Under the pieces are notes generated by a model. That model was given only the letters and a program-made list of their open reading frames with translations, made no database searches and had not been told where the DNA came from. This document shows positions 40,866 through 50,904 of a stretch of 64,000 bases of DNA, in pieces. Made by a program: the position numbers and the translations under genes. Origin of the DNA: an uncultured Bacteroides sp. (GTDB taxonomy: Bacteria; Bacteroidota; Bacteroidia; Bacteroidales; Bacteroidaceae); assembly GCA_945833835.1 (NCBI GenBank), contig CAMAFR010000003.1, positions 1 to 64,000 of the forward strand, in the 5' to 3' direction. Within the stretch, counting starts at the first letter, position 1. Each line of letters begins with the position of its first letter.

Positions 40866-43800
40866 ATGGAGAGGATTATGCGTAACTACCTATTATTTTT
40901 CCTGTATGGACTGCTGATGGCGGTCACGCCTGTCCCGGCACAGATTTTCAAATACATCAATACCGACAACGGACTGGGCAGCCGTCGTGTTCTCGCCATC
41001 GAACAGGACTCCTACGGATATATGTGGATCTTGAACCACAAAGGCATTGACCGTTACGATGGCAGCCAGTTTACCCATTACAAATTGCAGGAGAACGGGA
41101 AAGACCTTTATTTCTATCCAGACATGCACCACCTGCGCATGGACGACCAGGATGAGTTGTGGGAATATGGAAAGGACGGCCGCATTTTCCGTTTTGATGA
41201 CCAGAAAGACATCTTCGAACCCGTCTTCCAATTGCGTACCGTTTATCCGCAAGTCCAGAGCACCCCCATCTCGGCGGTCTATTTCGATGTACACGGAGGC
41301 ATCTGGTTCGCTTGCGGCCAGTTGCTGGTGGTCTACAACACCAAGACAGGACAAAGCACCCTCGTGTCGGAACAAATCAGCGAACCGATTCTTGCCATCA
41401 CCTGCGACGGAGAAGACAACTATTTCTTTGCCGACAATTATGCCATCCGCCAGACAGTCTACAAAGACGGGCAGCTGGTGGACATACGGAAAATCATCCA
41501 TCCGGACATTTTCCAAATCAACTATATCTATTACCACGCACACAGCCGGCAGTTGCTGATCAACACCTTGCGGAACGGCCTCATGCTGATGGACCCGGAG
41601 ACAGACACGTTCCGATCCTTGGAGACCCAACTGAAAGACATCTGCATCAACACCATCAAGCCTTATCCGGGACATGACGATGAAGTGCTGATCGCCACCG
41701 ACGGCGACGGCGTGTACCGGCTGGATCTCCGTAACGGCCGGCTGAACCGTTTCCTACAAGAAAATGCCGCCCAACCCAACCAGATGAACGGTAGTATCGT
41801 GAAAGACCTGCTCATCGACAATGACTTCCGGATATGGAGTGTCATCTATCCGACAGGCATCACCGTCTACTCCGAAAAATACCCCGCTTACCAATGGATC
41901 AAACACTCCCACGGTGATTCTTCATTGGTAGACAACCGTGTCAATGCCATCACACAGGATACGGAAGGAGATATCTGGTTTGCCACCAGCGACGGCATCA
42001 GCTGCTACACCCCTTCCACTCACCGCTGGAAGAATTATTTCGATGAGAGCTCCGACCAAAGCCCGAACCGTAACCGCATCTTCACCTCCATCTGCGAGGT
42101 GAAGCCGGGCATCATCGTGGCAGGTGGCTACATGGCCGGCACTTATTTGATTGACAAGCATAACGGACGGGTAGAGCGCAGCATCAACCTGATTGCCCAT
42201 CCGCAAGATCTGCCCGACCAATATATCCGCAGCATCATTGTCGGCAAGGACAGCACCATCTGGGCAGGGGGCGCACGCTATCTGACCTCGTTCAATTCCG
42301 CTACCCGCCAGACCACGCAATATGCCACTTCTTACCCCATCGTCTATCTCAAGGAGAAAGATGAAACGGCCCTATGGGTAGGCACCATCGACGGCCTTTT
42401 CCTATTCGACCGAAACACCCAGAAACTGAAACGTTACAACTGCGGATTCCAGATAGGATGCGTGACCACCATCTACCAAAGCGCGGATGGCAGGACCACC
42501 TATATCGGGACGTATGGCAACGGTCTGTTTATCATTGACACCCGCACCGGCAGAACCGAACATTTCCACAAGGAGAACTGTGGATTGGAGAACAACAACA
42601 TCTACACCATTGTCCCCAACAAATACGATGACCTATTTCTCGGAACAGAAAACGGACTGACGCTCTACGACCACACCAAACGGAAATTCATCATCTGGAC
42701 CAAGGAACAGGGACTGCTGGCCGCCAGTTTCAACCAGGATGCCGGCATCCGCACCAAAGACGGGAAGCTGATATTCGGCACCAACGAAGGGGCCATCTTG
42801 CTCAACGACAGCACCTCATTGATAGAGGACTTTAACTCACACATGGTGCTGACCGACCTGCACATCATGTACAGGGCTGTGCATCCCCAGGAAAAGAATT
42901 CCCCACTGACCCTGCCGCTGGATGACACCGAACAGATTGTACTGAAATACAAGGAGAACACGTTTTCCATCAATGTGTCTTCCATCAACTACGACCATGC
43001 GTCAAGCATCCATTACAGCTGGAAGCTGGAAGGCTTCTACGATGAATGGACCCCTCCTTCCGACTACAACCTGATACGCTACACCAACCTGTCGCCGGGT
43101 GATTATACCCTGCGCATCCGCTCTATCCAGACCAACAGCAACACGGTGCTGGAAGAACGCACCCTGCGGATTCACGTCAATCGTCCGTTCTGGCGGTCGG
43201 TATGGGCCTATCTGTTGTACTCCCTGCTGCTGACGGTTATCCTGTATGCGTGGTTCCGCTACCAGATCATACGGCGTGACCGGAAAACTTCCCAGGAGAA
43301 GATCAATTTCTTCATCCACACGGCCCACGATATCCGGACACCGCTGACGCTCATCAAGGCACCATTGGGCGAGATTCTCAACAACGAACAGCTGAGTGAG
43401 CAGGGAATCGTCAACATCAACCTGGCTTTGCAGAATACCGATAACCTTTCTACATTGACCAACAATCTGATGAATTTCCAAAAAGAGGAAATGTACAGTT
43501 CAAAAGTATTGGTCACCAAGACAGAACTGAAAGAATACCTCTCACAATATCTGGTCCAATTCAAGAATTACGCCACTCAAAAAGGGATTGACCTACAGTT
43601 TCATTGCTCTTTCGAACGGTTGGACGTGTGGATAGACCATACCAAAATGGATTCCATCCTACGCAACCTGATCAGCAACGCCCTGAAATATACTCCCCAG
43701 GGGGGACAAGTGCGACTGACAGCCAGCTGCACGAAAAGCCATTGGCACCTGTCGGTCAGTGATACGGGTATCGGTATCCCTAAGCAGGAGCAGAAGAAAC

Positions 43801-44855
43801 TGTTCAAGTCCCTGTTCCGTGGCAGAAACGCCACCAACCAGCTCATTACCGGAGCAGGAGTGGGTATGCTGCTGACCTACCGCCTGATTAAAAACCACGG
43901 TGGCAAAATCAACTTCAGCAGTACCGAGAACGTGGGTACGGACTTCTACCTCAACTTCCCCATACACAGCAAGCTCTATTCCTATAAGGATGAAAATGCA
44001 GAAGCATTGTCCCCATCTGTCACAATAGACACCGTGGAAGTGCCTCACAACATCATCCCCCAACTGCAACAGCCCAAGCAAACCGATGCCCCACATCTGC
44101 TCATCGTGGAGGACAACCAGAGCCTGTGCGCTTTCCTGGCACAAAGCCTGTCGGACAGTTATTTCGTGGATACTGCCGGCAACGGACAGGAGGCGCTGGA
44201 ACACATCCGGCAACGGCATCCGGACCTCATCGTCTCGGACGTGATGATGCCGATTATGGACGGTATGGAATTGTGCGCAGCCGTCAAAGGCAACATAGAA
44301 ACCAGTCATATCGCCTTCATCCTGCTGACGGCACTGGCCGACCGGGATGACATCCTAAAAGGACTGGACACCCGGGCGGACCTTTACATCGTGAAGCCTT
44401 TTGACCTGCTTGTACTGAAAGCGAATATCTTCAACCTGCTGGAGAACAGAAGGATGTTACGCAAGAAATTACAGCAGATGATGGCACTGCCCGAATCGGT
44501 CACCGAACAGCTTGACCTTCCGTCGGCTTTGGACCAGAAATTCCTGCAAGACATCACTGACTACATCAAGCAAAACCTGGACAACGAACTGACAGTCGAC
44601 AGCCTGTGTGCCCACATGAACATGAGCCGTACCAGTTTCTACAATAAAATGAAGTCACTGGCAGGCATTGCGCCCAACGACTTCATACGCAACATCCGTA
44701 TGCGTGAAGCTGCCCTCCTGCTGCGCAGCCAGCAGTATTCTGTCAGCGAGGTGGCAGACATGACAGGATTTGCCGACCCCAAGTATTTCACAGACACATT
44801 CAAGAAATTCTTTGGCATGACTCCCAGCAAGTATAAACAACAAAAGGAAGTGTGA
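40866..44855 (+). CDS. Hybrid two-component system sensor/regulator (HTCS)
   Basis: N-terminal beta-propeller repeats, Y_Y_Y domain, HisKA 'FFIHTAHDIRTPLTLIKAPL', HATPase 'DTGIGIPKQEQKKLF', receiver 'LIVSDVMMPIMDGMEL', C-terminal AraC HTH. Start at 40866 or 40878. Confidence 0.95.
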   Translation: MERIMRNYLLFFLYGLLMAVTPVPAQIFKYINTDNGLGSRRVLAIEQDSYGYMWILNHKGIDRYDGSQFTHYKLQENGKDLYFYPDMHHLRMDDQDELWEYGKDGRIFRFDDQKDIFEPVFQLRTVYPQVQSTPISAVYFDVHGGIWFACGQLLVVYNTKTGQSTLVSEQISEPILAITCDGEDNYFFADNYAIRQTVYKDGQLVDIRKIIHPDIFQINYIYYHAHSRQLLINTLRNGLMLMDPETDTFRSLETQLKDICINTIKPYPGHDDEVLIATDGDGVYRLDLRNGRLNRFLQENAAQPNQMNGSIVKDLLIDNDFRIWSVIYPTGITVYSEKYPAYQWIKHSHGDSSLVDNRVNAITQDTEGDIWFATSDGISCYTPSTHRWKNYFDESSDQSPNRNRIFTSICEVKPGIIVAGGYMAGTYLIDKHNGRVERSINLIAHPQDLPDQYIRSIIVGKDSTIWAGGARYLTSFNSATRQTTQYATSYPIVYLKEKDETALWVGTIDGLFLFDRNTQKLKRYNCGFQIGCVTTIYQSADGRTTYIGTYGNGLFIIDTRTGRTEHFHKENCGLENNNIYTIVPNKYDDLFLGTENGLTLYDHTKRKFIIWTKEQGLLAASFNQDAGIRTKDGKLIFGTNEGAILLNDSTSLIEDFNSHMVLTDLHIMYRAVHPQEKNSPLTLPLDDTEQIVLKYKENTFSINVSSINYDHASSIHYSWKLEGFYDEWTPPSDYNLIRYTNLSPGDYTLRIRSIQTNSNTVLEERTLRIHVNRPFWRSVWAYLLYSLLLTVILYAWFRYQIIRRDRKTSQEKINFFIHTAHDIRTPLTLIKAPLGEILNNEQLSEQGIVNINLALQNTDNLSTLTNNLMNFQKEEMYSSKVLVTKTELKEYLSQYLVQFKNYATQKGIDLQFHCSFERLDVWIDHTKMDSILRNLISNALKYTPQGGQVRLTASCTKSHWHLSVSDTGIGIPKQEQKKLFKSLFRGRNATNQLITGAGVGMLLTYRLIKNHGGKINFSSTENVGTDFYLNFPIHSKLYSYKDENAEALSPSVTIDTVEVPHNIIPQLQQPKQTDAPHLLIVEDNQSLCAFLAQSLSDSYFVDTAGNGQEALEHIRQRHPDLIVSDVMMPIMDGMELCAAVKGNIETSHIAFILLTALADRDDILKGLDTRADLYIVKPFDLLVLKANIFNLLENRRMLRKKLQQMMALPESVTEQLDLPSALDQKFLQDITDYIKQNLDNELTVDSLCAHMNMSRTSFYNKMKSLAGIAPNDFIRNIRMREAALLLRSQQYSVSEVADMTGFADPKYFTDTFKKFFGMTPSKYKQQKEV

Positions 44856-44886
44856 AGTACTCCCCTTGAATAAAATCAACGAAACT

Positions 44887-45453
44887 ATGAATTTCTATTT
44901 ACAATCTTTTCTCATTTTCTCCCGGATAGGCATGTTTACCATTGGCGGAGGCTATGCCATGGTACCCTTGATAGAGGCAGAAATCGTCGACAAGCGGAAG
45001 TGGGTTCCGAAAGAAGAATTCATCGACCTGCTGGCACTGGCCCAAACGGTGCCCGGCATTTTTGCCGTCAATATCGCCATCTTCATCGGCTACAAGCTCC
45101 GTAAGTTCTGGGGAGCCTTCTGGATGGCACTGGGCACCATTCTGCCCTCTTTTGTCATCATGCTGGCCATAGCTCTGTTCTTCCAGCAGTTCAAACATCT
45201 GGAGACCGTAGAACATATCTTCAAAGGCATCCGCCCGGCCGTGGTGGCATTGATTGCCGCCCCCGGATTCCGCATGGCCAAATCGGCACGCATCAACCGC
45301 TACACCCTCTGGATCCCGGTGGCGGCCACCCTACTGATATGGCTGGCCGGCGTCTCCCCTATATACATTATTATATTATGTGGCGTAGGCGGCTACCTGT
45401 ATGGCAGGCAACGCCGCAAACTATCCGCCAGACGAAAGGAGGAAACGGTATGA
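44887..45453 (+). CDS. Chromate (CHR) family transporter, first half-protein
   Basis: 'FLIFSRIGMFTIGGGYAMVPLIEAEIVDKRKWVPKEEFIDLLALAQTVPGIFAVNIAIFIGYKLR'. Confidence 0.93.
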   Translation: MNFYLQSFLIFSRIGMFTIGGGYAMVPLIEAEIVDKRKWVPKEEFIDLLALAQTVPGIFAVNIAIFIGYKLRKFWGAFWMALGTILPSFVIMLAIALFFQQFKHLETVEHIFKGIRPAVVALIAAPGFRMAKSARINRYTLWIPVAATLLIWLAGVSPIYIIILCGVGGYLYGRQRRKLSARRKEETV

Positions 45454-47096
45454 TCGTCTTCTTGCAACTCTTCTACACTTTCTTCAAAATCGGCCTGTTC
45501 GGTTTTGGAGGGGGCTATGCCATGTTGTCCATGATTCAGGGCGAGGTCGTCAATCGTTACCACTGGCTCAGCTCCTATGAGTTTACGGATATTGTGGCCA
45601 TGAGCCAGATGACACCTGGACCCATCGGCATCAATGCCGCCACCTACATCGGCTATACGGCCGTCGTGAACGCAGGTTTCACACCGACCATCGGCATCAT
45701 CGGCTCGTTCGTCACAACATTGGCGGTCATTTTCCCCTCGTTCATCCTCATGATACTCATCAGCCGGTTTTTCCTGAAATACCAGAAACATCCTACCATC
45801 GCCGCCGTATTCAGCGGCCTGCGTCCCGGTGTCGTCGGCTTGCTGGGAGCCGCCGCGCTGGTCTTGATGAACCGGGAGAATTTCGGAACCGAGACCCGGC
45901 AGGTCCTCATCAGCTGTGTGTTGTTTTTGGGCACCTTCATCGCCTCCTACCGGTATAAGGTCAACCCCATCCTGCTTATCTGTCTTTGCGGAGGTATCGG
46001 GTTGCTGACCGCCTGCGGCAACGTCAAGGAAACCTCTGCCACCGCCACGGAATCCGGGGACACCCTCCGGTTAGGCTATGCCGAACACCTCCATCTGGTC
46101 GAGCACGAATATGCTACACAGGTAGTGATAGACAATCCTTGGAAAAACGGCCAAACCCTCCATACCTATTGGTTGGTGAACCGTAACGACACGGTTCCAG
46201 AAGGTCTGTCGGGAGGGACCGTTGTCCGGGTGCCACTGACGGAGGCCTTGGTGTACTCATCGGTACACTGCAGTCTGTTGCAACAACTGGAAGCCTTTTC
46301 GGCCCTACGGGGCGTATGCGACTTGGAATACATACAGCTGCCAGCCGTTATCGAGGGTTGTCAGGAAGGCCGCATCGCCAACTGTGGCAGCAGCATGAGT
46401 CCGAACATCGAACGGATTATCGACCTTCATCCCGACGCCATCCTGCTCTCACCGTTCGAAAACAGCGGAGGCTATGGCCGCATTGAGAAAACAGGCATTC
46501 CGCTGATAGAATGCGCCGACTATATGGAGACGTCTCCATTGGGACGTGCCGAGTGGATGAAGTTCTTCGGCAGGCTCTTTGGCAAAGGCGGGACAGCCGA
46601 CTCCTTGTTTGCAGTCGTCGAAAAAGAATACTTGACCCTGAAGGCATTGGCCGCCCAGACGACCGAAAAGCCTACCCTCTTGTGCGAACTGAAAAACGGA
46701 TCGGCCTGGTATGTCCCCGGCGGCAACAGTACCATGGGGCAACTTTATCGGGACGCTGGTGCCGACTATGTATTTGCCGACCGCACACAGAGCGGCTCCA
46801 TCCCCTTGTCGTTCGAAACCGTCTTCGACAAAGCACAACACGCCGACTTCTGGCTGATAAAATACCATCAGATGCAGGACAAGACGTATGCCGACTTGCA
46901 GTCCGATTATGCCCCCTACGCCCAATTTGACGCTTTCCGCCAACGCCACATCTATGGTTGCAATACAGGGAAAGTGCCTTTCTACGAAGAATCGCCCTTT
47001 CACCCCGAAGTGCTTCTGAAAGATTTGCTGCACATTTTCCATCCGTCCGTATTGCCGGAACACCATTTGAAGTATTTTCATCCTTTAGCCGAATGA
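45450..47096 (+). CDS. Apparent fusion: second CHR chromate-transporter half-protein plus FecB/BtuF-like ABC substrate-binding lipoprotein domain
   Basis: Residues ~1-185 CHR ('FFKIGLFGFGGGYAMLSMIQGEVV...MSQMTPGPIGINAATYIGY'), then 'NPILLICLCGGIGLLTAC(189)GNVKETS', then a helical-backbone SBP; no in-frame stop between; ATG overlaps the preceding stop (ATGA). Confidence 0.88.
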   Translation: MIVFLQLFYTFFKIGLFGFGGGYAMLSMIQGEVVNRYHWLSSYEFTDIVAMSQMTPGPIGINAATYIGYTAVVNAGFTPTIGIIGSFVTTLAVIFPSFILMILISRFFLKYQKHPTIAAVFSGLRPGVVGLLGAAALVLMNRENFGTETRQVLISCVLFLGTFIASYRYKVNPILLICLCGGIGLLTACGNVKETSATATESGDTLRLGYAEHLHLVEHEYATQVVIDNPWKNGQTLHTYWLVNRNDTVPEGLSGGTVVRVPLTEALVYSSVHCSLLQQLEAFSALRGVCDLEYIQLPAVIEGCQEGRIANCGSSMSPNIERIIDLHPDAILLSPFENSGGYGRIEKTGIPLIECADYMETSPLGRAEWMKFFGRLFGKGGTADSLFAVVEKEYLTLKALAAQTTEKPTLLCELKNGSAWYVPGGNSTMGQLYRDAGADYVFADRTQSGSIPLSFETVFDKAQHADFWLIKYHQMQDKTYADLQSDYAPYAQFDAFRQRHIYGCNTGKVPFYEESPFHPEVLLKDLLHIFHPSVLPEHHLKYFHPLAE

Positions 47097-48124
47097 AACC
47101 TACCGCCTCTTTCTATTACATCACCCTCAGCCTATGGGTCTGTCTGCTGTTCGCCGCCAACCTGCTGGCAGGTGCGGTAGACATTCCGGCCACCGAGGTT
47201 ATCCGTATCCTCTGTGGTGAAGCGCCCGCCAAAGCCGGTTGGGGATTTATTGTCTGGGAGTCGAGGGTACCACAGGCCGTGACAGCCTTGTTGTGCGGTG
47301 CCTCCCTGTCAGTCTGCGGATTACTGCTCCAGACAGTCTTCAGCAATCCGCTGGCAGACGCCTCCATTCTCGGCATCAGTTCGGGAGCCAGTCTGGGGGT
47401 GGCACTGGTGCTGCTTGCCGGCGGCGGAAGCATGGCCGGCGGTGCCCTTGCCTGGTCGGGCTTTCTGTCGGTCATAGCCGGCGCATTCATCGGGTCGGTC
47501 ATGGTCATGGGGCTTATCCTGTTCCTGTCCACCCTCATCCGCAACAGTGTCATGCTGCTCATTATCGGCATCATGATAGGATATGTCACCTCCTCGGCCA
47601 TCTCTCTGCTGAACTTCTTCGCTACCGCCGAAGGAGTCCACTCCTTCGTCATTTGGGGATTGGGCAACTTCAGTGGCATTTCCCTCAGACAATTACCCCT
47701 GTTCACTGCGGTCATTGTCATCGGACTGGCGGCGGCCGTTCTCCTGATCAAACCGCTGAACGCATTGCTACTGGGGCCACGCTACGCCGAGAACCTGGGC
47801 ATCAACCTCCAACGTACCCGCCACCTGCTGCTCTTGACGACCGGATGGCTGACGGCTGTCACCACGGCCTTTTGCGGTCCTATCGCCTTCATCGGCTTGG
47901 CGGTCCCTCACATTGCCCGTCTGCTGACAGGCACCTCCAACCACAACACCCTGCTGCCCGTCACGTTACTGGCCGGCAGTGCCACCGCACTGATGTGCAA
48001 TCTTATCTGTCTGTTGCCAGGCGAATGGGGGGTCATTCCGTTGAATGCCGTCACACCGCTGTTGGGAGCTCCCGTCATTCTCTATGTCATTATCCGCCAA
48101 CGCAAACTACACTATTTCAACTGA
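47093..48124 (+). CDS. FecCD-family ABC transporter permease
   Basis: 'ILGISSGASLGVALVLLAGG', 'GPIAFIGLAVPHIARLLTGTSNHNTLLPVTLLAGSATALMCNLI'; ATGA overlap with the fused SBP stop. Confidence 0.95.
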   Translation: MKPTASFYYITLSLWVCLLFAANLLAGAVDIPATEVIRILCGEAPAKAGWGFIVWESRVPQAVTALLCGASLSVCGLLLQTVFSNPLADASILGISSGASLGVALVLLAGGGSMAGGALAWSGFLSVIAGAFIGSVMVMGLILFLSTLIRNSVMLLIIGIMIGYVTSSAISLLNFFATAEGVHSFVIWGLGNFSGISLRQLPLFTAVIVIGLAAAVLLIKPLNALLLGPRYAENLGINLQRTRHLLLLTTGWLTAVTTAFCGPIAFIGLAVPHIARLLTGTSNHNTLLPVTLLAGSATALMCNLICLLPGEWGVIPLNAVTPLLGAPVILYVIIRQRKLHYFN

Positions 48125-48127
48125 ACC

Positions 48128-49159
48128 ATGAATACCCCTACAGCCATCATTGAAGGCAAGCAGCTGTCCATCGGCTACACCACCGGCCGCCATCGCCACA
48201 TCGTCCACGAAGAGCTCTGCTTCCGGTTACTGCCAGGCGAACTGACCTGCCTGTTAGGTGCCAACGGTTCCGGCAAGTCTACCCTGCTACGTACCCTCGC
48301 AGCGGCCCAGTCCCCCTTGTCCGGACAATTGGAACTGCTCGGGAAACCCATCTCCGCCTATTCGGAACGAGAACGCTCGCGCCACATCGGCGTCGTGCTG
48401 ACCGACAAGACCCAGACGGGGGGACTCAGCGTCTATGACCTGGTGGCACTGGGCAGACAACCCCATACCGGTTTCTTCGGACGGTTAAGGGCCGCCGACC
48501 ATCAAAAGGTGGAACAAGCGCTGGCAGCGGTGGGCATTGCCGACAAAGCCTGGTGTTATACCGCCGAGCTCTCAGACGGCGAACGTCAGAAAGCCATGAT
48601 CGCTAAAGCACTCGTGCAAGAATGTCCGCTCATCCTGCTCGATGAGCCCACTGCCTTTCTGGATGTGGTCAGCCGCATTGAAATCATGCACCTGCTGCAC
48701 CGGTTGGCAGCCGAAGAGCACCGTGCCATCCTGCTTTCTACCCATGACATCGACCTGGCACTGGTGCTGGCCGACCGCCTGTGGCTGCTGCGGAAAGAAA
48801 AGGGGATGCAATGTGGGGTGACAGAAGACCTCATCCTCAGCGGTGCGTTGGATCAGCTGTTCCCGCATCCGGACATTCTGTTCGACCGTATGCACGGCGT
48901 GTACTCACCCGCCGTGAAGGGCAGGCGTTCCATCCGTCTGCGTGCCGCCGACGAGACACTGCTCCATTGGACACAGAATGCCCTCAACCGCCACCACTTC
49001 TTGTGCCTGCCCTACGACAAGGAAGGTTCGGACCACCTGCCTCTACTGGAAGTATGGTCGCCCTGCCGGCTGGAATTGCATACCGTGAACGGCTTCCGGT
49101 CGTTCACCTCTTTCGAAAGTCTGCTGGAACACGCCGGGCACTTTGCGACAGACGTGTGA
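48128..49159 (+). CDS. FecE/BtuD-like ABC transporter ATPase with ~90-aa C-terminal extension
   Basis: Walker A 'GANGSGKST', signature 'LSDGERQKAMIAKALVQECPLILLDEPTAFLDVVSR'. Confidence 0.94.
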   Translation: MNTPTAIIEGKQLSIGYTTGRHRHIVHEELCFRLLPGELTCLLGANGSGKSTLLRTLAAAQSPLSGQLELLGKPISAYSERERSRHIGVVLTDKTQTGGLSVYDLVALGRQPHTGFFGRLRAADHQKVEQALAAVGIADKAWCYTAELSDGERQKAMIAKALVQECPLILLDEPTAFLDVVSRIEIMHLLHRLAAEEHRAILLSTHDIDLALVLADRLWLLRKEKGMQCGVTEDLILSGALDQLFPHPDILFDRMHGVYSPAVKGRRSIRLRAADETLLHWTQNALNRHHFLCLPYDKEGSDHLPLLEVWSPCRLELHTVNGFRSFTSFESLLEHAGHFATDV

Positions 49160-49326
49160 ACAAAACCTCTGTGCTGTTTGTTCCATTACCAACCGACACG
49201 AACGGTCACGATAAGCCCTTTCTCCGGGAAAGACACTTATCCACCACCGTTCTGCTTTGTCACTCAAAATAAATCTGTAAATTTGTAACCGACAACAACC
49301 GACTTTTCACCCAACAAAGAAAGCCT

Positions 49327-50778
49327 ATGATTACCGCAGAAAACATCTTATTGGTAGGTTCTATTCTTATATTTTGCAGCATTCTCATCAGCAAGACCGG
49401 CTACCGTTTCGGCATTCCCACCTTGCTGTTATTCCTGCTCGTCGGCATGCTCTTCGGCAGCGACGGGTTGGGCATACAGTTTGACAGTGCACACGATGCC
49501 CAGTTCATTGGCATGATTGCCCTCAGCATCATCCTCTTTGCCGGTGGTATGGACACCAAGCTGCAGGATGTGAAACCTGTCATGACCCAAGGTGTACTGC
49601 TGTCCACGGTAGGGGTCTTGCTCACGACCTTCCTCACCGGACTGTTCATCTTCTTCATCTCCGACCGTACCAGTGCCAACATTTCCATGGCATTGATGAC
49701 TTCCATGCTGCTGGCCGCCACCATGTCGTCTACCGACTCGGCCTCTGTCTTCAACCTGCTCCGTTCGCAGAAAATGAATCTGAAGCACAACCTCCGGCCC
49801 ATGCTGGAACTGGAAAGCGGAAGTAACGACCCCATGGCCTATATGTTGACCATTGTCCTGATTCAGGTGATCAGCAGCGGTAGCGAACTGAATGTCGAAG
49901 ACCTGATTCGCGACCTGCTGATACAGTTCTGTGTAGGAGGTGCCATCGGCTATGCTTTCGGGCGTTTCAGTGTATGGCTGATCAATCGTATCAACCTGCT
50001 CAACAGCTCGCTGTATCCCATCCTGCTGCTCAGCCTGGTCTTCATCACCTTCACCCTGACCGACCTGATGAAGGGCAACGGCTATCTGGCCGTCTACATC
50101 GCCGGGGCGGTAGTGGGCAATGCCAAGTTGGTGTTCCGCAAAGAAATCAACACCTTTATGAACGGACTGACATGGATGTTTCAGATCATCATGTTTCTGG
50201 CACTGGGGCTATTGGTCAACCCTCATGAAATGTTCGAGGTGGCAGGAGTCGCATTGCTCATCGGGGTGTTCATGATCATCGTGGCACGTCCCGTCAGTGT
50301 TTTCCTTTGCCTGCTGCCCTTCCGCGAGATGAGTGGCAAAGCCCGTCTGTTTGTCTCATGGGTCGGCCTGCGCGGAGCGGTTCCCATCATTTTTGCCACC
50401 TATCCGGTAGTGGCCGAAGTGCCGGGGTACAACCAGATTTTCAACATCGTCTTCTTTATCACCCTGATGTCACTCGTCGTACAGGGCATGAGCATCTCTA
50501 AAATGGCACGCTGGCTCCATCTGGACCTGCCGCAGGAAAAAGAAGGGAACGAATTTGGTGTGGAGCTACCCGATGAAATCGATTCCAAGCTGGAAGACCT
50601 GACACTGACCGAAGAAATGCTGGCCGGTGGCAACCGGTTGGCCGATATGAACATCGCCAAGGGTACGCTGGTCATGCTGGTCAAACGTGGCAAAGAATTC
50701 ATCATCCCCAACGGACAGGTGGAACTCAAGGCGGGCGACAAGCTGCTGTTCATCTCCGAGAACAAGCCCGAATCCTGA
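49327..50778 (+). CDS. Potassium/proton antiporter (CvrA/NhaP2-like) with C-terminal RCK_C domain
   Basis: 'ILLVGSILIFCSILISKTGYRFGIPTLLLFLLVGMLFGSDGLG', 'SWVGLRGAVPIIFATYPV'. Confidence 0.93.
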   Translation: MITAENILLVGSILIFCSILISKTGYRFGIPTLLLFLLVGMLFGSDGLGIQFDSAHDAQFIGMIALSIILFAGGMDTKLQDVKPVMTQGVLLSTVGVLLTTFLTGLFIFFISDRTSANISMALMTSMLLAATMSSTDSASVFNLLRSQKMNLKHNLRPMLELESGSNDPMAYMLTIVLIQVISSGSELNVEDLIRDLLIQFCVGGAIGYAFGRFSVWLINRINLLNSSLYPILLLSLVFITFTLTDLMKGNGYLAVYIAGAVVGNAKLVFRKEINTFMNGLTWMFQIIMFLALGLLVNPHEMFEVAGVALLIGVFMIIVARPVSVFLCLLPFREMSGKARLFVSWVGLRGAVPIIFATYPVVAEVPGYNQIFNIVFFITLMSLVVQGMSISKMARWLHLDLPQEKEGNEFGVELPDEIDSKLEDLTLTEEMLAGGNRLADMNIAKGTLVMLVKRGKEFIIPNGQVELKAGDKLLFISENKPES

Positions 50779-50904
50779 TTTTTACGGCTAAATCTGCTTG
50801 TTGGCCACGTTTAGGGCACTACTTTGACACAAAAGGGATAGAATACTACGATTATTTTACCTACTTTTGCAGTAGTTGAATTACCTAAACATTTTAATCT
50901 ATCC

